Below are positions 1 to 8,264 of a stretch of 55,829 nucleotides of DNA, one piece after another. Position numbers and translations under genes: made by a program. How positions within the stretch are numbered: the first letter of the stretch is position 1; each line of letters starts with the position of its first letter. This DNA comes from Aurantimonas marina (GTDB lineage Bacteria > Pseudomonadota > Alphaproteobacteria > Rhizobiales > Rhizobiaceae). The notes below the pieces were generated by a model. It was not told the DNA's origin. It worked only from the letters and a program-made list of their open reading frames with translations, and made no database searches. Location of the stretch: contig NZ_JADDXW010000019.1 of NCBI RefSeq assembly GCF_017183135.1, positions 1 through 55,829 of the forward strand. Direction: 5' to 3'.

Positions 1-567
1 GCTGCCGGCCTGCATCTTCGTCATGATGTTGGCGCGGTGGACCTCAACGGTTCGCGGGCTGATATCCAGATCGAAGGCGATGGATTTGTTGGGACGCCCC
101 CTCACGATGCCGAAAAGCACCTGGCATTCGCGTTCGGTCAAGGCGTTCGCCCTGGCCTGAATCGCCTGGATGTCGGCCCCGTCCCGCTGTTGCGCGAGCT
201 CGGCGGCGGCGCGATGGATCGCTGCGAAAAGCACCTCGTCCTCGAACGGCTTTTCGATGAAATCGAGCGCGCCCGCCTTCATGGCTTCCACGGCCATCGG
301 CACGTCGCCATGGCCGGTGACAACGATCGTCGGCATCAGGGCCTGGCTCTCCCTGAGGCGATGCAGCAGTTCGACGCCGCTCATGTCCGGCATCCGCAGA
401 TCGGTGACCAGACAGCCCTTGCCGACGCCGGGTGCGGCGGTGAGGAAATTCGTCGCCGAGCTATGTACCCGCACCGTGAAGCCGGCCATGGTCAGCAGGA
501 AGGCGAGCGACTTCCTGACTGCCTCTTCGTCATCGACGATGTGAACCGTGTAATCACCGATCTCCAT
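1..567 (-). CDS. fixJ: Response regulator FixJ (C-terminus cut by window edge)
   Basis: Two-component response regulator that, when phosphorylated by FixL, activates microaerobic genes such as fixK. The minus-strand ATG at 567 opens 189 codons that run off the window. The receiver domain begins VHIVDDEE, with the phosphoacceptor Asp at residue 56 ([11 protein letters not shown]), the switch Thr in VVTGHGD and the conserved Lys in IEKPFED. A LuxR-type helix-turn-helix follows ([27 protein letters not shown]). FixJ proteins are about 205 residues, so only some 15-20 residues are missing. Its start lies inside the end of fixL (14-nt overlap), so the pair is translationally coupled. Seen: motifs and overlap. 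Inferred: FixJ rather than a paralogue, from the FixL partner. Confidence 0.93.
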   Translation of the reverse strand, partial: MEIGDYTVHIVDDEEAVRKSLAFLLTMAGFTVRVHSSATNFLTAAPGVGKGCLVTDLRMPDMSGVELLHRLRESQALMPTIVVTGHGDVPMAVEAMKAGALDFIEKPFEDEVLFAAIHRAAAELAQQRDGADIQAIQARANALTERECQVLFGIVRGRPNKSIAFDLDISPRTVEVHRANIMTKMQAGS

Positions 568-2089
568 TCAAGGCCTCGTCCTTTATCGCGGGCAAGGTGA
601 ATCGGAAGGTGGCGCCACCCCTGTCGTTGCCGCTCGCCGATATGCTACCGCCATGGGCTTCCACGATACGCTTGGAGATGGCAAGGCCAACCCCCATGCC
701 GTTGGACTTCGACGTCACAAAGGGTTGGAAAAGGCGCGCCGCGATCTCGTCGGAAATTCCCGCCCCCGTATCCGCAACCTCCACCACGACGTCGCCGCGC
801 CCGTTCGATGTCGTGCGCACCAGAAGTTTCCGCGACTCGCTGTCGCGCATGGCTTCCATCGCATTGCGCATCAGGTTGACCAGCACCTGTTGCACCTGAA
901 CCTTGTCCACGAGGACCATACCGGGTCCCGGCACAAACTCAAAAATCGATCGGACACCCAGCTGCCGAGAACCCACGAGCGCCAGCGCGCCGGCCTCCTC
1001 GACCAGCGCGCGGATGTTTTCGGGAGTCTTCTCGGTTTCCCCCCGGGTGACGAATTCCCGCAGATGCCGGATGATCTGACCCGCTCGCAGCGATTGTCGG
1101 ACCATTTCCTCCAGGGCCTCGCGCATGCGGGAGGCCAGCGTGTCGTCCATGTCGCGCAGAAGCCGGGTGCAGCCCTGGGCATAGTTGGAGATCGCCGAGA
1201 GCGGCTGGTTGAGTTCGTGGGCGAGCGTCGAGGCCATTTCGCCGAGGTCGCCGAGCCGTCCCAATCGTGCCAGTTCGCCCTGAATTTCGTGTAGTCGCGC
1301 CGCCGATTCCTCGCGCTCGGTCAGATCGCGGATGAAGCCGGTGAAAAAAATCGAGTCGTCCATCCTCATCTCACCGACCGCCAGCTTCATGGGAAAGGTG
1401 GAACCGTCCTTTCGCTGTCCGACGACGACGCGGTCAACGCCGATAATGCGCTTTTCACCTGTGGTCTGATAACGTTGCAAATAACCGTCATGCTCGCCGC
1501 GATAAGGTTCCGGCATGAGGATTCGGACATTCTGGCCGAGGATTTCGCTCTCGGCATAGCCGAACTGGCGTGTCGCGGCGGCATTGAACGATACGATGGT
1601 GCCGTCCTTGTCGATGACGACGGTCGCGTCGAGAACCGTGTCGAGGATCGAGCGCAGGTGCATCTCACGGGCATCGAGCGCGCGTTCGATCTTGGCGATG
1701 ACCTTAAGGGCGTGGTGCAGCGCGGCGCCGGCCAGAGCGATAACGCCGGCCACCGTCACAAAGATGGCGGCGGCGCGTACATCGCCGGGGGACGCTATCG
1801 AGATCCCGCCGAAAAAAAGCGATCCACCCAAGGACAGGACGAGGGCGAACAGACCCGGCCATATCCCACCAGAGATAGAGGCGAGGAGGACTGCTGGCAT
1901 GAACCAGGCGAGGGCTGGGACATCGAAACCACCCGGCCGCGCGATGCCGAACGCCACGGTGGCAACGACGATCAGCAGCGCCAGCGCGTAAGCCGTCGTC
2001 CCCTCGGTCCTTACAGCGCCAGCCGCCTGAAACAGACGATTCTCAGCCGCAGGTGCTTCATCGAGCGGCGCCACGGATCTATAGGACAT
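554..2089 (-). CDS. fixL: Oxygen-sensing heme histidine kinase FixL
   Basis: Membrane-anchored heme-PAS kinase that autophosphorylates when oxygen leaves the heme and passes phosphate to FixJ. With the ATG at 2089 the protein is 511 aa. Hydrophobic segments span about residues 33-125 and the heme PAS about 140-260. The proximal heme His is residue 200 ([10 protein letters not shown]) and the distal Arg residues are 206 and 220 (IIGVDR). The phosphoacceptor His is 291 ([12 protein letters not shown]), followed by N, G1 (VADTGAGI) and G2 (GMGVGLAIS) boxes. These residue numbers coincide with those of Bradyrhizobium FixL, which supports this start over an upstream ATG at 2152. A complete heme pocket makes a true oxygen sensor likely. 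Confidence 0.95.
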   Translation of the reverse strand: MSYRSVAPLDEAPAAENRLFQAAGAVRTEGTTAYALALLIVVATVAFGIARPGGFDVPALAWFMPAVLLASISGGIWPGLFALVLSLGGSLFFGGISIASPGDVRAAAIFVTVAGVIALAGAALHHALKVIAKIERALDAREMHLRSILDTVLDATVVIDKDGTIVSFNAAATRQFGYAESEILGQNVRILMPEPYRGEHDGYLQRYQTTGEKRIIGVDRVVVGQRKDGSTFPMKLAVGEMRMDDSIFFTGFIRDLTEREESAARLHEIQGELARLGRLGDLGEMASTLAHELNQPLSAISNYAQGCTRLLRDMDDTLASRMREALEEMVRQSLRAGQIIRHLREFVTRGETEKTPENIRALVEEAGALALVGSRQLGVRSIFEFVPGPGMVLVDKVQVQQVLVNLMRNAMEAMRDSESRKLLVRTTSNGRGDVVVEVADTGAGISDEIAARLFQPFVTSKSNGMGVGLAISKRIVEAHGGSISASGNDRGGATFRFTLPAIKDEALNGDR

Positions 2090-2330
2090 CACGATGAAAC
2101 CTTGCTGCGGCTCGTCGATAGGTAGAGAATAGCAAATTCCAATCAGGATCAAGAAATGTCAGCCACCGTTGCACGATGAAAGCATTGCAGAACAGGCTGA
2201 GTTGTCGGGTCAGGAATGCGTTGCGATCTTGCGGCGCCCGGTTCGATGATCCTGTACCGGCAAGACTTCGACCGCACTTGAACCGGAGGGTCGATCCGGG
2301 CACCTCATATCTTGAGTTCAACTTGCCGGC

Positions 2331-2352
2331 CGATAATATGCGTTGATTATCG
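2331..2352. promoter_or_regulatory. Inverted repeat upstream of fixLJ
   Basis: Perfect 7-bp arms, CGATAAT (2331-2337) and ATTATCG (2346-2352), separated by 8 nt, about 240 nt upstream of the fixL start. The arrangement resembles a dimeric regulator operator but does not match the FixK/Fnr consensus. There is no T-run, so a terminator is unlikely. Function unknown. Confidence 0.3.
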
Positions 2353-2437
2353 ATCGAACGTATCACTTGCTCCTTGATTGGCAATCTTCGTCTTCAAAGC
2401 CGCACAATCCGCATCGGCGCCGAAACACGTCTGGCAG

Positions 2438-2524
2438 ATCGACGACGAGATCATTTGCCTGCTTGTCGATCGATTTTACGCCAAGGCTCGCCGTAATCCC
2501 ATGCTCGGCCCGATCCTCGAGCGC
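2438..2524 (+). pseudogene. Remnant of a group III truncated hemoglobin (N-terminal part)
   Basis: In one plus-strand frame about 29 residues read IDDEIICLLVDRFYAKARRN followed by PMLGPILER. This resembles helix A/B of group III truncated hemoglobins, which characteristically have an LV-x-x-FY-x-x-(V/A)R-x-(D/N)P-x-LGPIF pattern. The frame then runs into unrelated Ala/Arg/Asp-rich sequence and none of the later helices or the proximal His can be found, so only a 5' fragment remains. Globins of this type respond to oxygen or nitric oxide, which would suit a neighbour of fixLJ. The assignment rests on a short match by eye, and chance similarity cannot be excluded. Confidence 0.45.
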
Positions 2525-2586
2525 GACGCACGCGCCGGGGACGGGCCGGCGCGCGACGGGCCTGCACCAGCCGTCGCAATATCGGA

Positions 2587-3579
2587 TCAGGCAAGCTCGT
2601 CGAGGCTGACACAACCGCCAGTTTTGTGGCTCTCCGTCGCTGCATCCGCCAGCAGTCCGGCCTTCAAACCGTCCACGCCCGAGGGCAAAAGTCGGGTTCC
2701 GCTGGTGACGGCGTCGATAAAATAGGCCAGTTCGCGGCGATAGGCCTCGGCATAGCGTTCCAGAAAGAAATTCTGGACGGGGTCCGCCGCGACCCCCGAC
2801 GCGTTGGCCAGGACGACCGTCGTCTCGGGGACGTTCTCCGCCTTCAGGAGGCCCTTCGAGCCATGCACCTCGATGCGCTGGTCGTATCCATAGGTTGCCC
2901 GCCGCGAATTGGAGATCTGCGCGATCTTTCCCGTCGCCGTCTTGAGCAAAACGGCGGCGGTATCGATGTCGCCGGCCTCGCCGATGGCGCTGTCGACGAG
3001 GCAGGAGCCGACGGCGTGGACTTCGACGATCTCCTCGCCGAGCAGGAAGCGCGCCATATCGAAATCATGGATCATCATGTCGCGGAACAGGCCGCCCGAC
3101 GATCTTATGTAGGAGATGGGCGGCGGGCCGGGATCGCGCGACAGGATCGTGACGAGTTCGACATCGCCGACGTCGCCCTTATCGATCCGCGCCTTCAACG
3201 AACCGAAATGCGTGTCGAAGCGGCGATTGAAGCCGATCATCAGCGGCGCATCGCCGATCTGCGCCAGGGTGTCGCGAATCCGCTGCGAATTGAGGTCGAC
3301 CGGCTTTTCGCAGAACACCGCCTTGCCGGCGGCCGCCGCCGTCTCGATCAATTCGGCATGGGTGTCGGTCGGCGTGCCGATGATGACCGCGTCGATGTCG
3401 GCGCCGGTCAGGATCGCGTCCGCCGGGCGGGCCTCGCTATCGGTGGCGGCCGCGAAACTCTCGGCCGATTGCGGTAGCGCGTCGGCCACCGCCACGAGCC
3501 GCGCGTTCGGATGCGCGACGATATTGCGCCCGTGGATCTGGCCGATGCGGCCGCATCCAAGAAGGCCGAAGCTCAGCAT
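2587..3579 (-). CDS. iolG: Inositol 2-dehydrogenase, Gfo/Idh/MocA family
   Basis: NAD-dependent cytoplasmic enzyme that oxidises myo-inositol to scyllo-inosose, the first step of inositol catabolism. The Rossmann fold begins at once with LLGCGRIGQIHGRNI (GxGxxG). It is followed by IGTPTDTH, CEKPVDL (catalytic Lys), GFNRRFD and the active-site helix GGLFRDMMIHDFDMARF with its Asp/His pair. At 330 aa the length is typical. The start chosen is the ATG at 3579, directly before the Rossmann strand, rather than one 7 codons upstream. iolB lies close by on the opposite strand, which supports an inositol role over other sugar dehydrogenases of this family. The other iol genes are not in the window. 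Confidence 0.88.
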   Translation of the reverse strand: MLSFGLLGCGRIGQIHGRNIVAHPNARLVAVADALPQSAESFAAATDSEARPADAILTGADIDAVIIGTPTDTHAELIETAAAAGKAVFCEKPVDLNSQRIRDTLAQIGDAPLMIGFNRRFDTHFGSLKARIDKGDVGDVELVTILSRDPGPPPISYIRSSGGLFRDMMIHDFDMARFLLGEEIVEVHAVGSCLVDSAIGEAGDIDTAAVLLKTATGKIAQISNSRRATYGYDQRIEVHGSKGLLKAENVPETTVVLANASGVAADPVQNFFLERYAEAYRRELAYFIDAVTSGTRLLPSGVDGLKAGLLADAATESHKTGGCVSLDELA

Positions 3580-3723
3580 GACATGTCTCCAGAAGTCCAA
3601 TCTCGCGTCGCAGGACTAATCGCTGAGATTGGAATAGACAATCCGAGCTTGAGAAGGGCTAGAATTCAGTCTCGCGACGGCGACAGAGGCCGGACCGGCG
3701 ACCGGCAACGAAGGAGCGACGAC

Positions 3724-3981
3724 ATGCGCAGACGCGAAGCCGAACATCCGTTCTACCGTCCGCTCTGGATACGCGTGTGCCTGACCGGCGTGCTTCTCGT
3801 CTGGACCGCACTGGAATGGGCAAACGGCGAGCCCTTCTGGGGCATCATGACCAGCGCGGCGGCCGTCTGGGCGATCTGGAGCTTCTTCCTCGCCTACGAT
3901 CCGGATGCGACCGGCGCCAAGGCGCAGGTGTCCGGGAACGGAACGGCGGCGAACGACACCGAGACCAGCGAAAGGAACTGA
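3724..3981 (+). CDS. Small two-helix membrane protein (DUF3329-like)
   Basis: An 85-aa protein starting at the ATG at 3724, behind a strong ribosome binding site (AAGGAG, 7 nt upstream). It begins with the HPFYRPLWIRV motif, then two hydrophobic stretches (about residues 18-33 and 39-58) and a hydrophilic tail rich in Gly, Asn and Thr. The motif before two helices is what I recall of the DUF3329 family; the function is unknown. The stop is 5 nt before iolB, so the two are probably cotranscribed. It is transcribed divergently from iolG, so the shared upstream region of about 145 nt probably carries both promoters. Confidence 0.7.
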   Translation: MRRREAEHPFYRPLWIRVCLTGVLLVWTALEWANGEPFWGIMTSAAAVWAIWSFFLAYDPDATGAKAQVSGNGTAANDTETSERN

Positions 3982-3986
3982 CCCCG

Positions 3987-4841
3987 ATGTCCCATCTGCG
4001 CGTTCGACCGAAACGCGACCACGACCGCGTGATCCACGTCACGCCCGAGAGCGCCGGCTGGCGCTATGTCGGCTTCGAGCTGTATCGGCTGGCCCCCGGC
4101 GCCAGCGTCGCCGAACGCACCGGCGACCGCGAAGTCTGCCTGGTCCTCGTCTCGGGTCGTGCGTCCATCGCGAGCGATGGCGAGGATTTCGGCCTGATCG
4201 GCGAGCGGATGAGCCCGTTCCAGGGCAAGCCCTGGTCGATCTACGTCCCGGCCGGCGATCGTTGGCAGGCGACGGCAGAGACCGCGGTCGAACTGGCCGT
4301 CTGCTCGGCGCCGGGACAGCCGAGTGCGCATCCGCCGCGGCTGATCGCGCCGGATTCGCTGGGCCAGGAGACCCGCGGGCAGGGCACCAATGTCCGCCAC
4401 GTCACCAACATCCTGCCCGAGACCGACCCGGGCGCGGATTCGCTGCTGGTCGTCGAGGTGATCACACCGGGCGGGCACACCTCGTCCTACCCGCCGCACA
4501 AGCACGACACCGACAATCTGCCGGCCGAATCCTATCTCGAAGAGACCTATTACCATCGCCTCGATCCGCCGCAAGGCTTCGCCTTCCAGCGCGTCTATAC
4601 GGATGCGCGAGACGATGGCACGCGCGAGTTGGACGAGGCGATGGTGGTGGAGGATGGCGACGTCACGCTGGTGCCGAAGGGCTATCACCCTTGCGCGGCG
4701 ACGCATGGCTACGATCTGTATTATCTCAACGTTATGGCCGGGCCGAAGCGGACGTGGAAGTTCCGCAACGAGCCGGCGCATGAATGGCTGGTACAGCCGC
4801 CGGCGCGAGATGGGAAACGGGATCGCAGTTCGACAAGCTGA
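3987..4841 (+). CDS. iolB: 5-deoxy-glucuronate isomerase
   Basis: Cupin enzyme that converts 5-deoxy-D-glucuronate to 2-deoxy-5-keto-D-gluconate in myo-inositol catabolism. The 284-aa length fits IolB. The metal-binding cupin signature is clear: SSYPPHKHDTDNLPAES, then the ETYYHRLDPPQGFAFQRVYT segment and the closing VPKGYHP / GYDLYYLNVMAGP motifs typical of the family. The ATG at 3987 lies 5 nt after the preceding small gene. Together with the divergent iolG this forms a minimal inositol locus; iolC, iolD and iolE would have to lie elsewhere in the genome. Confidence 0.93.
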   Translation: MSHLRVRPKRDHDRVIHVTPESAGWRYVGFELYRLAPGASVAERTGDREVCLVLVSGRASIASDGEDFGLIGERMSPFQGKPWSIYVPAGDRWQATAETAVELAVCSAPGQPSAHPPRLIAPDSLGQETRGQGTNVRHVTNILPETDPGADSLLVVEVITPGGHTSSYPPHKHDTDNLPAESYLEETYYHRLDPPQGFAFQRVYTDARDDGTRELDEAMVVEDGDVTLVPKGYHPCAATHGYDLYYLNVMAGPKRTWKFRNEPAHEWLVQPPARDGKRDRSSTS

Positions 4842-5006
4842 CGACTATGCTCTGATCCGGCAGCTCTTCCGGGCAATCCGCGAGGGTCACTGTCCTATAA
4901 ATTCGCTAGTCTCACGGCTGATCCCGCAAAGAAGCTCCGCGGCTTCCTTTTCGACGATTCGAGCTATGCGAGGGCGAGCTTATTTGTTTCGCACCGTGCC
5001 GCGCCG

Positions 5007-5765
5007 TCATCCCTCCCTCCGCGCCCCGGCGCCAGCGCCGGCCGGAACGAGCACCGGCTTGACCACCCGGCGGCGCTCGCGGGCCGTCGAGGTGACCGGA
5101 ACGCCCCGGTAGAGCTGCTTGGTCGCCTCAAGGACGACGACGCCCGCGAAGACCGGCCAGAGATCGCGGCCGAGGCGTTCGAGCGGCGCCGCAAAGCCGA
5201 GCAGGGAGCGGCGGCGGAACGGCGGAAACAAGAGCGCCTCGGCGAAGGCGGAGGGCGTGAACATCGCGCCGCGCAGGAGCCGCGTGAGCTGGCCGCGCGA
5301 CCACGGGCGGCCCGAGCCGAACGGCGTGTGCTCGAAACGCGCCCAGACGCCGCGCCGGTGCGGCGCGACGATGACGATGCGCCCGCCCGGCGCCAGCACC
5401 CGCCAGACCTCGGCAAGCATGGCTTCCGGGCTTTCTGCGAATTCCAGCGCGTGGATGATGAGGACGCGATCGACCGAGGCGTCGCCGAGCGGCAACTCCT
5501 CGACGCCGACAAGAGCCGAAAGCGACGCAGCGCCCATCGGCCAGTTCTGCGCCCCTTGCGCGGCCGGCATGAAGGCGAAGGCGCGCTCGGCGTCGGCGGC
5601 GAAGCGGTCGATATAGGGCACGGCATAGCCGAGCCCGACCAGCCGCTCGTCCGAGATCGGCCGCCAGAGCGGCGTCAGCGCCAGCGAGACGGCGCGGGCG
5701 GCCGCAAGACCCAAAGGCGAGGCGTAAAAGTCGCGAAGGTCGACGATGTCGGCATTGGTGGTCAG
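5007..5765 (-). CDS. Class I SAM-dependent methyltransferase with probable CTG start
   Basis: Rossmann-type methyltransferase of about 252 aa. The C-terminal half of the SAM fold is clear: ASVDRVLIIHALEFAESPEA, then EVWRVLAPGGRIVIVAPHRRG. The glycine-rich SAM loop is weak. Homologues known to me begin with a DVVDLRxFYxSPLG motif, and here the in-frame ADIVDLRDFYASPLG lies upstream of the first TTG (5714). Upstream of that the frame has no ATG, GTG or TTG before a TAA. The only plausible initiator is a CTG at 5765, with AGGGAG 9 nt before it. It is divergent from gloB, as is common in this order. The substrate is unknown. Confidence 0.8.
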   Translation of the reverse strand: MTTNADIVDLRDFYASPLGLAAARAVSLALTPLWRPISDERLVGLGYAVPYIDRFAADAERAFAFMPAAQGAQNWPMGAASLSALVGVEELPLGDASVDRVLIIHALEFAESPEAMLAEVWRVLAPGGRIVIVAPHRRGVWARFEHTPFGSGRPWSRGQLTRLLRGAMFTPSAFAEALLFPPFRRRSLLGFAAPLERLGRDLWPVFAGVVVLEATKQLYRGVPVTSTARERRRVVKPVLVPAGAGAGARREG

Positions 5766-6068
5766 TGTGGACGGCTCCCTGTTCGCCGCTTAGAGCGCCG
5801 TGCGCCCGTTCGGACGCACAAAGGACGCTCTAACATCTAGATTGCGCATCGGAATGATCCAAAAACCGGATTCCACTTTTTGGTCCGATGCTCCAGATGC
5901 GACGGATCGAACAGCCACTATAGGACGCTCGGAAGCTGGGTCGAAACTCTCTTTCGAGGGAATGGCCTCGATCCGGTTGCGAGGCGGCAGCGGTGTGCCC
6001 GGCGGCTGACATGGCGCAGCAGCGCCCTAACTCGACAACGCACCGCATTCAATGAAGGGAAGACCTCC
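5766..6068. other. 303-nt divergent intergenic region (methyltransferase / gloB)
   Basis: Holds repeat copy A (5791-5893) plus about 175 nt of unassigned sequence before gloB. A CTATAG hexamer occurs near 5918 but without a matching -35 element, so I do not call a promoter. Confidence 0.6.
5791..5893 (+). repeat. Rhizobial intergenic palindromic repeat, copy A (two modules)
   Basis: Two adjacent palindromic modules. Module 1 (5791-5832) pairs TAGAGCG with CGCTCTA, with an inner GTGCG/CGCAC. Module 2 (5846-5893) pairs GCATCGGA with TCCGATGC around a core containing CCAAAAACC and ACTTTTTGG. The same two modules occur in reverse orientation at 9231-9335 with only small differences. Repeats of this general sequence are scattered between genes in many Rhizobiales; their role is not settled. 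Confidence 0.85.
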
Positions 6069-6839
6069 ATGGCCGAGATCGAAATCCGCCAATTCGTTTG
6101 CCGCAGCGACAATTTCTGCGTGCTCGTCCACGAAAAGGACAGCGGCACAACGATCGCGATCGATGCGCCGGAGGAGGCGCCGATCCTCGCCGAACTCACG
6201 AAGGCCGGCTGGACGCTCACCCATATTCTTACGACCCATCATCACGGCGACCATGTTGCGGCGAACGAGGCGTTGAAGGCGCGGTTCGGGGTCGAGATCA
6301 TCGGGCCGGAAAAGGAACGGTCGAAGATTCCCGGCATCGATCGGGCGGTCTCCGGCGGCGACGCGTTCTCGCTCGGCGGCGTACGCGTCGAGGCGATCGA
6401 CACGCCGGGGCACACGCTTGGCGAAATCTCCTATTATCTGCCCGACGCGAAAGCCGTCTTTGCCGCCGATGCACTGTTCTCGCTCGGCTGCGGGAGGTTG
6501 TTCGAGGGCGATGCGGCGATGATGTGGGAATCGCTCAAGCGCCTCAGGGCGCTGCCCGACGAGACGATGCTCTATTGCGGCCACGAATACACCGCCACCA
6601 ACGCCCAGTGCGCCACGGACGTCGATCCGGACAATTCCGCCTTGCAGGAGCGGGCGCGCGAGGTCACGGCGCTGCGGGCCGACGGCAAACCGACTCTGCC
6701 GGTATCGCTTGGGCGCGAGAAGCAGACCAATCCGTTTTTGCGCGCCGATGACCCGGCGCTGGCGGCGGCTATGGGCATGACGGACGCCGAGCCCGCCGCG
6801 GTGTTCGCCGCCATTCGCAAGAAGAGGGATCAATACTGA
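6069..6839 (+). CDS. gloB: Hydroxyacylglutathione hydrolase (glyoxalase II)
   Basis: Cytoplasmic metallo-beta-lactamase-fold enzyme that hydrolyses S-lactoylglutathione to lactate and glutathione, completing methylglyoxal detoxification. The binuclear metal motif THHHGDH is at residues 56-62, and further ligands sit in DTPGHTLG, FAADALFSLGCGRLFEG and YCGHEYT. The C-terminal glutathione-binding part (REKQTNPFLR) is present. At 256 aa it is full length. The ATG at 6069 follows a weak GGAAGA-type site. Its stop overlaps the start of the next gene (TGATG), so the two are translationally coupled. Confidence 0.95.
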   Translation: MAEIEIRQFVCRSDNFCVLVHEKDSGTTIAIDAPEEAPILAELTKAGWTLTHILTTHHHGDHVAANEALKARFGVEIIGPEKERSKIPGIDRAVSGGDAFSLGGVRVEAIDTPGHTLGEISYYLPDAKAVFAADALFSLGCGRLFEGDAAMMWESLKRLRALPDETMLYCGHEYTATNAQCATDVDPDNSALQERAREVTALRADGKPTLPVSLGREKQTNPFLRADDPALAAAMGMTDAEPAAVFAAIRKKRDQY

Positions 6840-7291
6840 TGAGTTCCGCCGCCCTGAAAATCGTCAAGACGCTCGATCTGAAGCCGCATCCCGAAGGTGG
6901 CTGGTATCGCGAAACCTTTCGCGACGAACCGGCGAAAGGCAAGGGCCGGGCCCGCTCGACGGCGATCTACTATTTGCTCGAGGAATGCGAGACGTCACAG
7001 TGGCACCGGGTCAAGGATGCCGCCGAGGTCTGGCACTGGTATGGCGGCGCGCCGCTGGTGATCACGGTGTCTGAAGACGGCCACGCGGCGTCGTCCCATC
7101 GCCTTGGCCCGGATGTCGGCGAACATGAATCGCCGCAATTCGTCGTGCCGGCCGGCTGGTGGCAGACGGCGACGAGCCTTGGCGAATACACGCTGGTCGG
7201 CTGTACGGTCGCGCCGGGCTTTATGTTCAAATCGTTCGAGATGGCGCCGAAGGACTGGCGGCCGACGCCGCGCCAAACCGCCAAGGACTGA
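6839..7291 (+). CDS. DUF985 cupin protein
   Basis: A 150-aa single-domain cupin of the DUF985 (Cupin_5) family. Characteristic motifs are KPHPEGGWYRETFR near the start, AIYYLLEE, SQWHRVKDAAEVWHWYGG and VPAGWWQ, ending with GCTVAPGFMFKSFEM. Family members bind metal and possibly a sugar-like ligand, but no reaction is established. It begins within the gloB stop codon and is coupled to it; cooperation in carbonyl detoxification would be a guess. It converges on the exporter gene 12 nt downstream. Confidence 0.88.
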   Translation: MSSAALKIVKTLDLKPHPEGGWYRETFRDEPAKGKGRARSTAIYYLLEECETSQWHRVKDAAEVWHWYGGAPLVITVSEDGHAASSHRLGPDVGEHESPQFVVPAGWWQTATSLGEYTLVGCTVAPGFMFKSFEMAPKDWRPTPRQTAKD

Positions 7292-7302
7292 TCGGCGAAG
7301 GC

Positions 7303-8175
7303 TCACACGCCTCGCCGCAGCAGCCGCCGAAACAGCGGCAGCGCCGCGAGGCAGGCGCCGAGGGTGATCAGCACGGCCGCCGCGACGATCGCGCCGGTCA
7401 TGGCGGTCTCGCCCGCGGCGACCAGGACCAGCGTCGACAGGAGCGGCGCGGCATAGCTCGACGCGCCGATGATCTGGATGTCGCCGTGCTTGACGCCGTG
7501 GTCCCAGACATAGAAGGCGCCGCCGACCGGCAACAGCCCGAGCAGCAGCACCGCGAGCCATTCGCCGGAGGTCTGCGGCCATATCGTCGCTTCGAAAAGG
7601 AGGTGAGCGAGAAGCGAGAGAACTGCCGTTCCTGCGCAAAAACCGGTGACGACGTCGCTCGGAACGGTGCCGAAGCGGCGTGACAGCAGCGAATAGCTCG
7701 ACCAGGTGAGGGCGCAGAGCCCGGCGAGCGCATAGCCAAAGACGTAGTCGGGCGAAAAGGCGATGGCGCCGCCGCCGGTGACGATCAGCGCGGCGCCGGC
7801 AAGGCCGAGCAGCGCGCCGGCGGCGTGGAACCAGCGCAGCCGCTCGCCCGGCAGCATGGCCGAGCCGAGCACGATGAACAGCGGCCAGAGATAGGCGATC
7901 AGGCTCGCCTCGGCCGCCGGGGCGTTGCGCAGGGCGGCGAAATAGAGCGCGTGATAGCCGAACAGCCCGCCGACGCCGAGAATCCAGACGGCGGGTCGTT
8001 GCCGGAAAACCGCCATCCCGGTTCCGCGGGCTTTCATCGCGACTAGGCCGACGAGAGCGGCGATCACGAAGGTCATGGCGGCGAGCTGAAACGGCGGCAC
8101 CGCGCCGCTGCGGGCCGTCAAAAGCGCCAGCAGCGCCCACATCAGCACCGCCGAAAAACCCAGAGCCGTTCCCAA
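7303..8175 (-). CDS. EamA/DMT-family inner-membrane exporter
   Basis: About 290 aa with ten hydrophobic segments in two EamA repeats, the layout of drug/metabolite transporters. The first repeat contains EASLIAYLWPLFIVLGSAMLPGE and the second GDIQIIGASSYAAPLLSTLVLVAAGE, both typical of the proline/glutamate helix of the family. Overall it resembles the YddG-like aromatic amino acid or metabolite exporters, but the substrate cannot be read from the sequence. The start is uncertain: the frame continues upstream as WWDAGLG without an ATG, so the TTG at 8175 is used. Confidence 0.85.
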   Translation of the reverse strand: MGTALGFSAVLMWALLALLTARSGAVPPFQLAAMTFVIAALVGLVAMKARGTGMAVFRQRPAVWILGVGGLFGYHALYFAALRNAPAAEASLIAYLWPLFIVLGSAMLPGERLRWFHAAGALLGLAGAALIVTGGGAIAFSPDYVFGYALAGLCALTWSSYSLLSRRFGTVPSDVVTGFCAGTAVLSLLAHLLFEATIWPQTSGEWLAVLLLGLLPVGGAFYVWDHGVKHGDIQIIGASSYAAPLLSTLVLVAAGETAMTGAIVAAAVLITLGACLAALPLFRRLLRRGV

Positions 8176-8264
8176 ACCCGCGTCCCACCATCCGTATCGA
8201 CGCGTGCTTATGGGCGGCGGTGCGTTATCCGGTCAATGCAGAGGAAGGGACGGGGCCGCGAGGG

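Larger units (their letters stand above)
2153..2586. other. 434-nt gap between fixL and iolG
   Basis: No intact gene is visible. The stretch holds an inverted repeat at 2331-2352 and a short plus-strand reading frame resembling the start of a group III truncated hemoglobin (2438-2524); both are listed separately. It must also contain the fixL promoter on the minus strand, but I found no convincing hexamers and no good FixK box (TTGAT-N4-ATCAA). Confidence 0.6.

Noticed and set aside
3511-3723. 71-codon upstream extension of the small DUF3329-like protein
   Set aside because: It overlaps the iolG start on the other strand and lacks a start signal, while the ATG at 3724 has an excellent AAGGAG.
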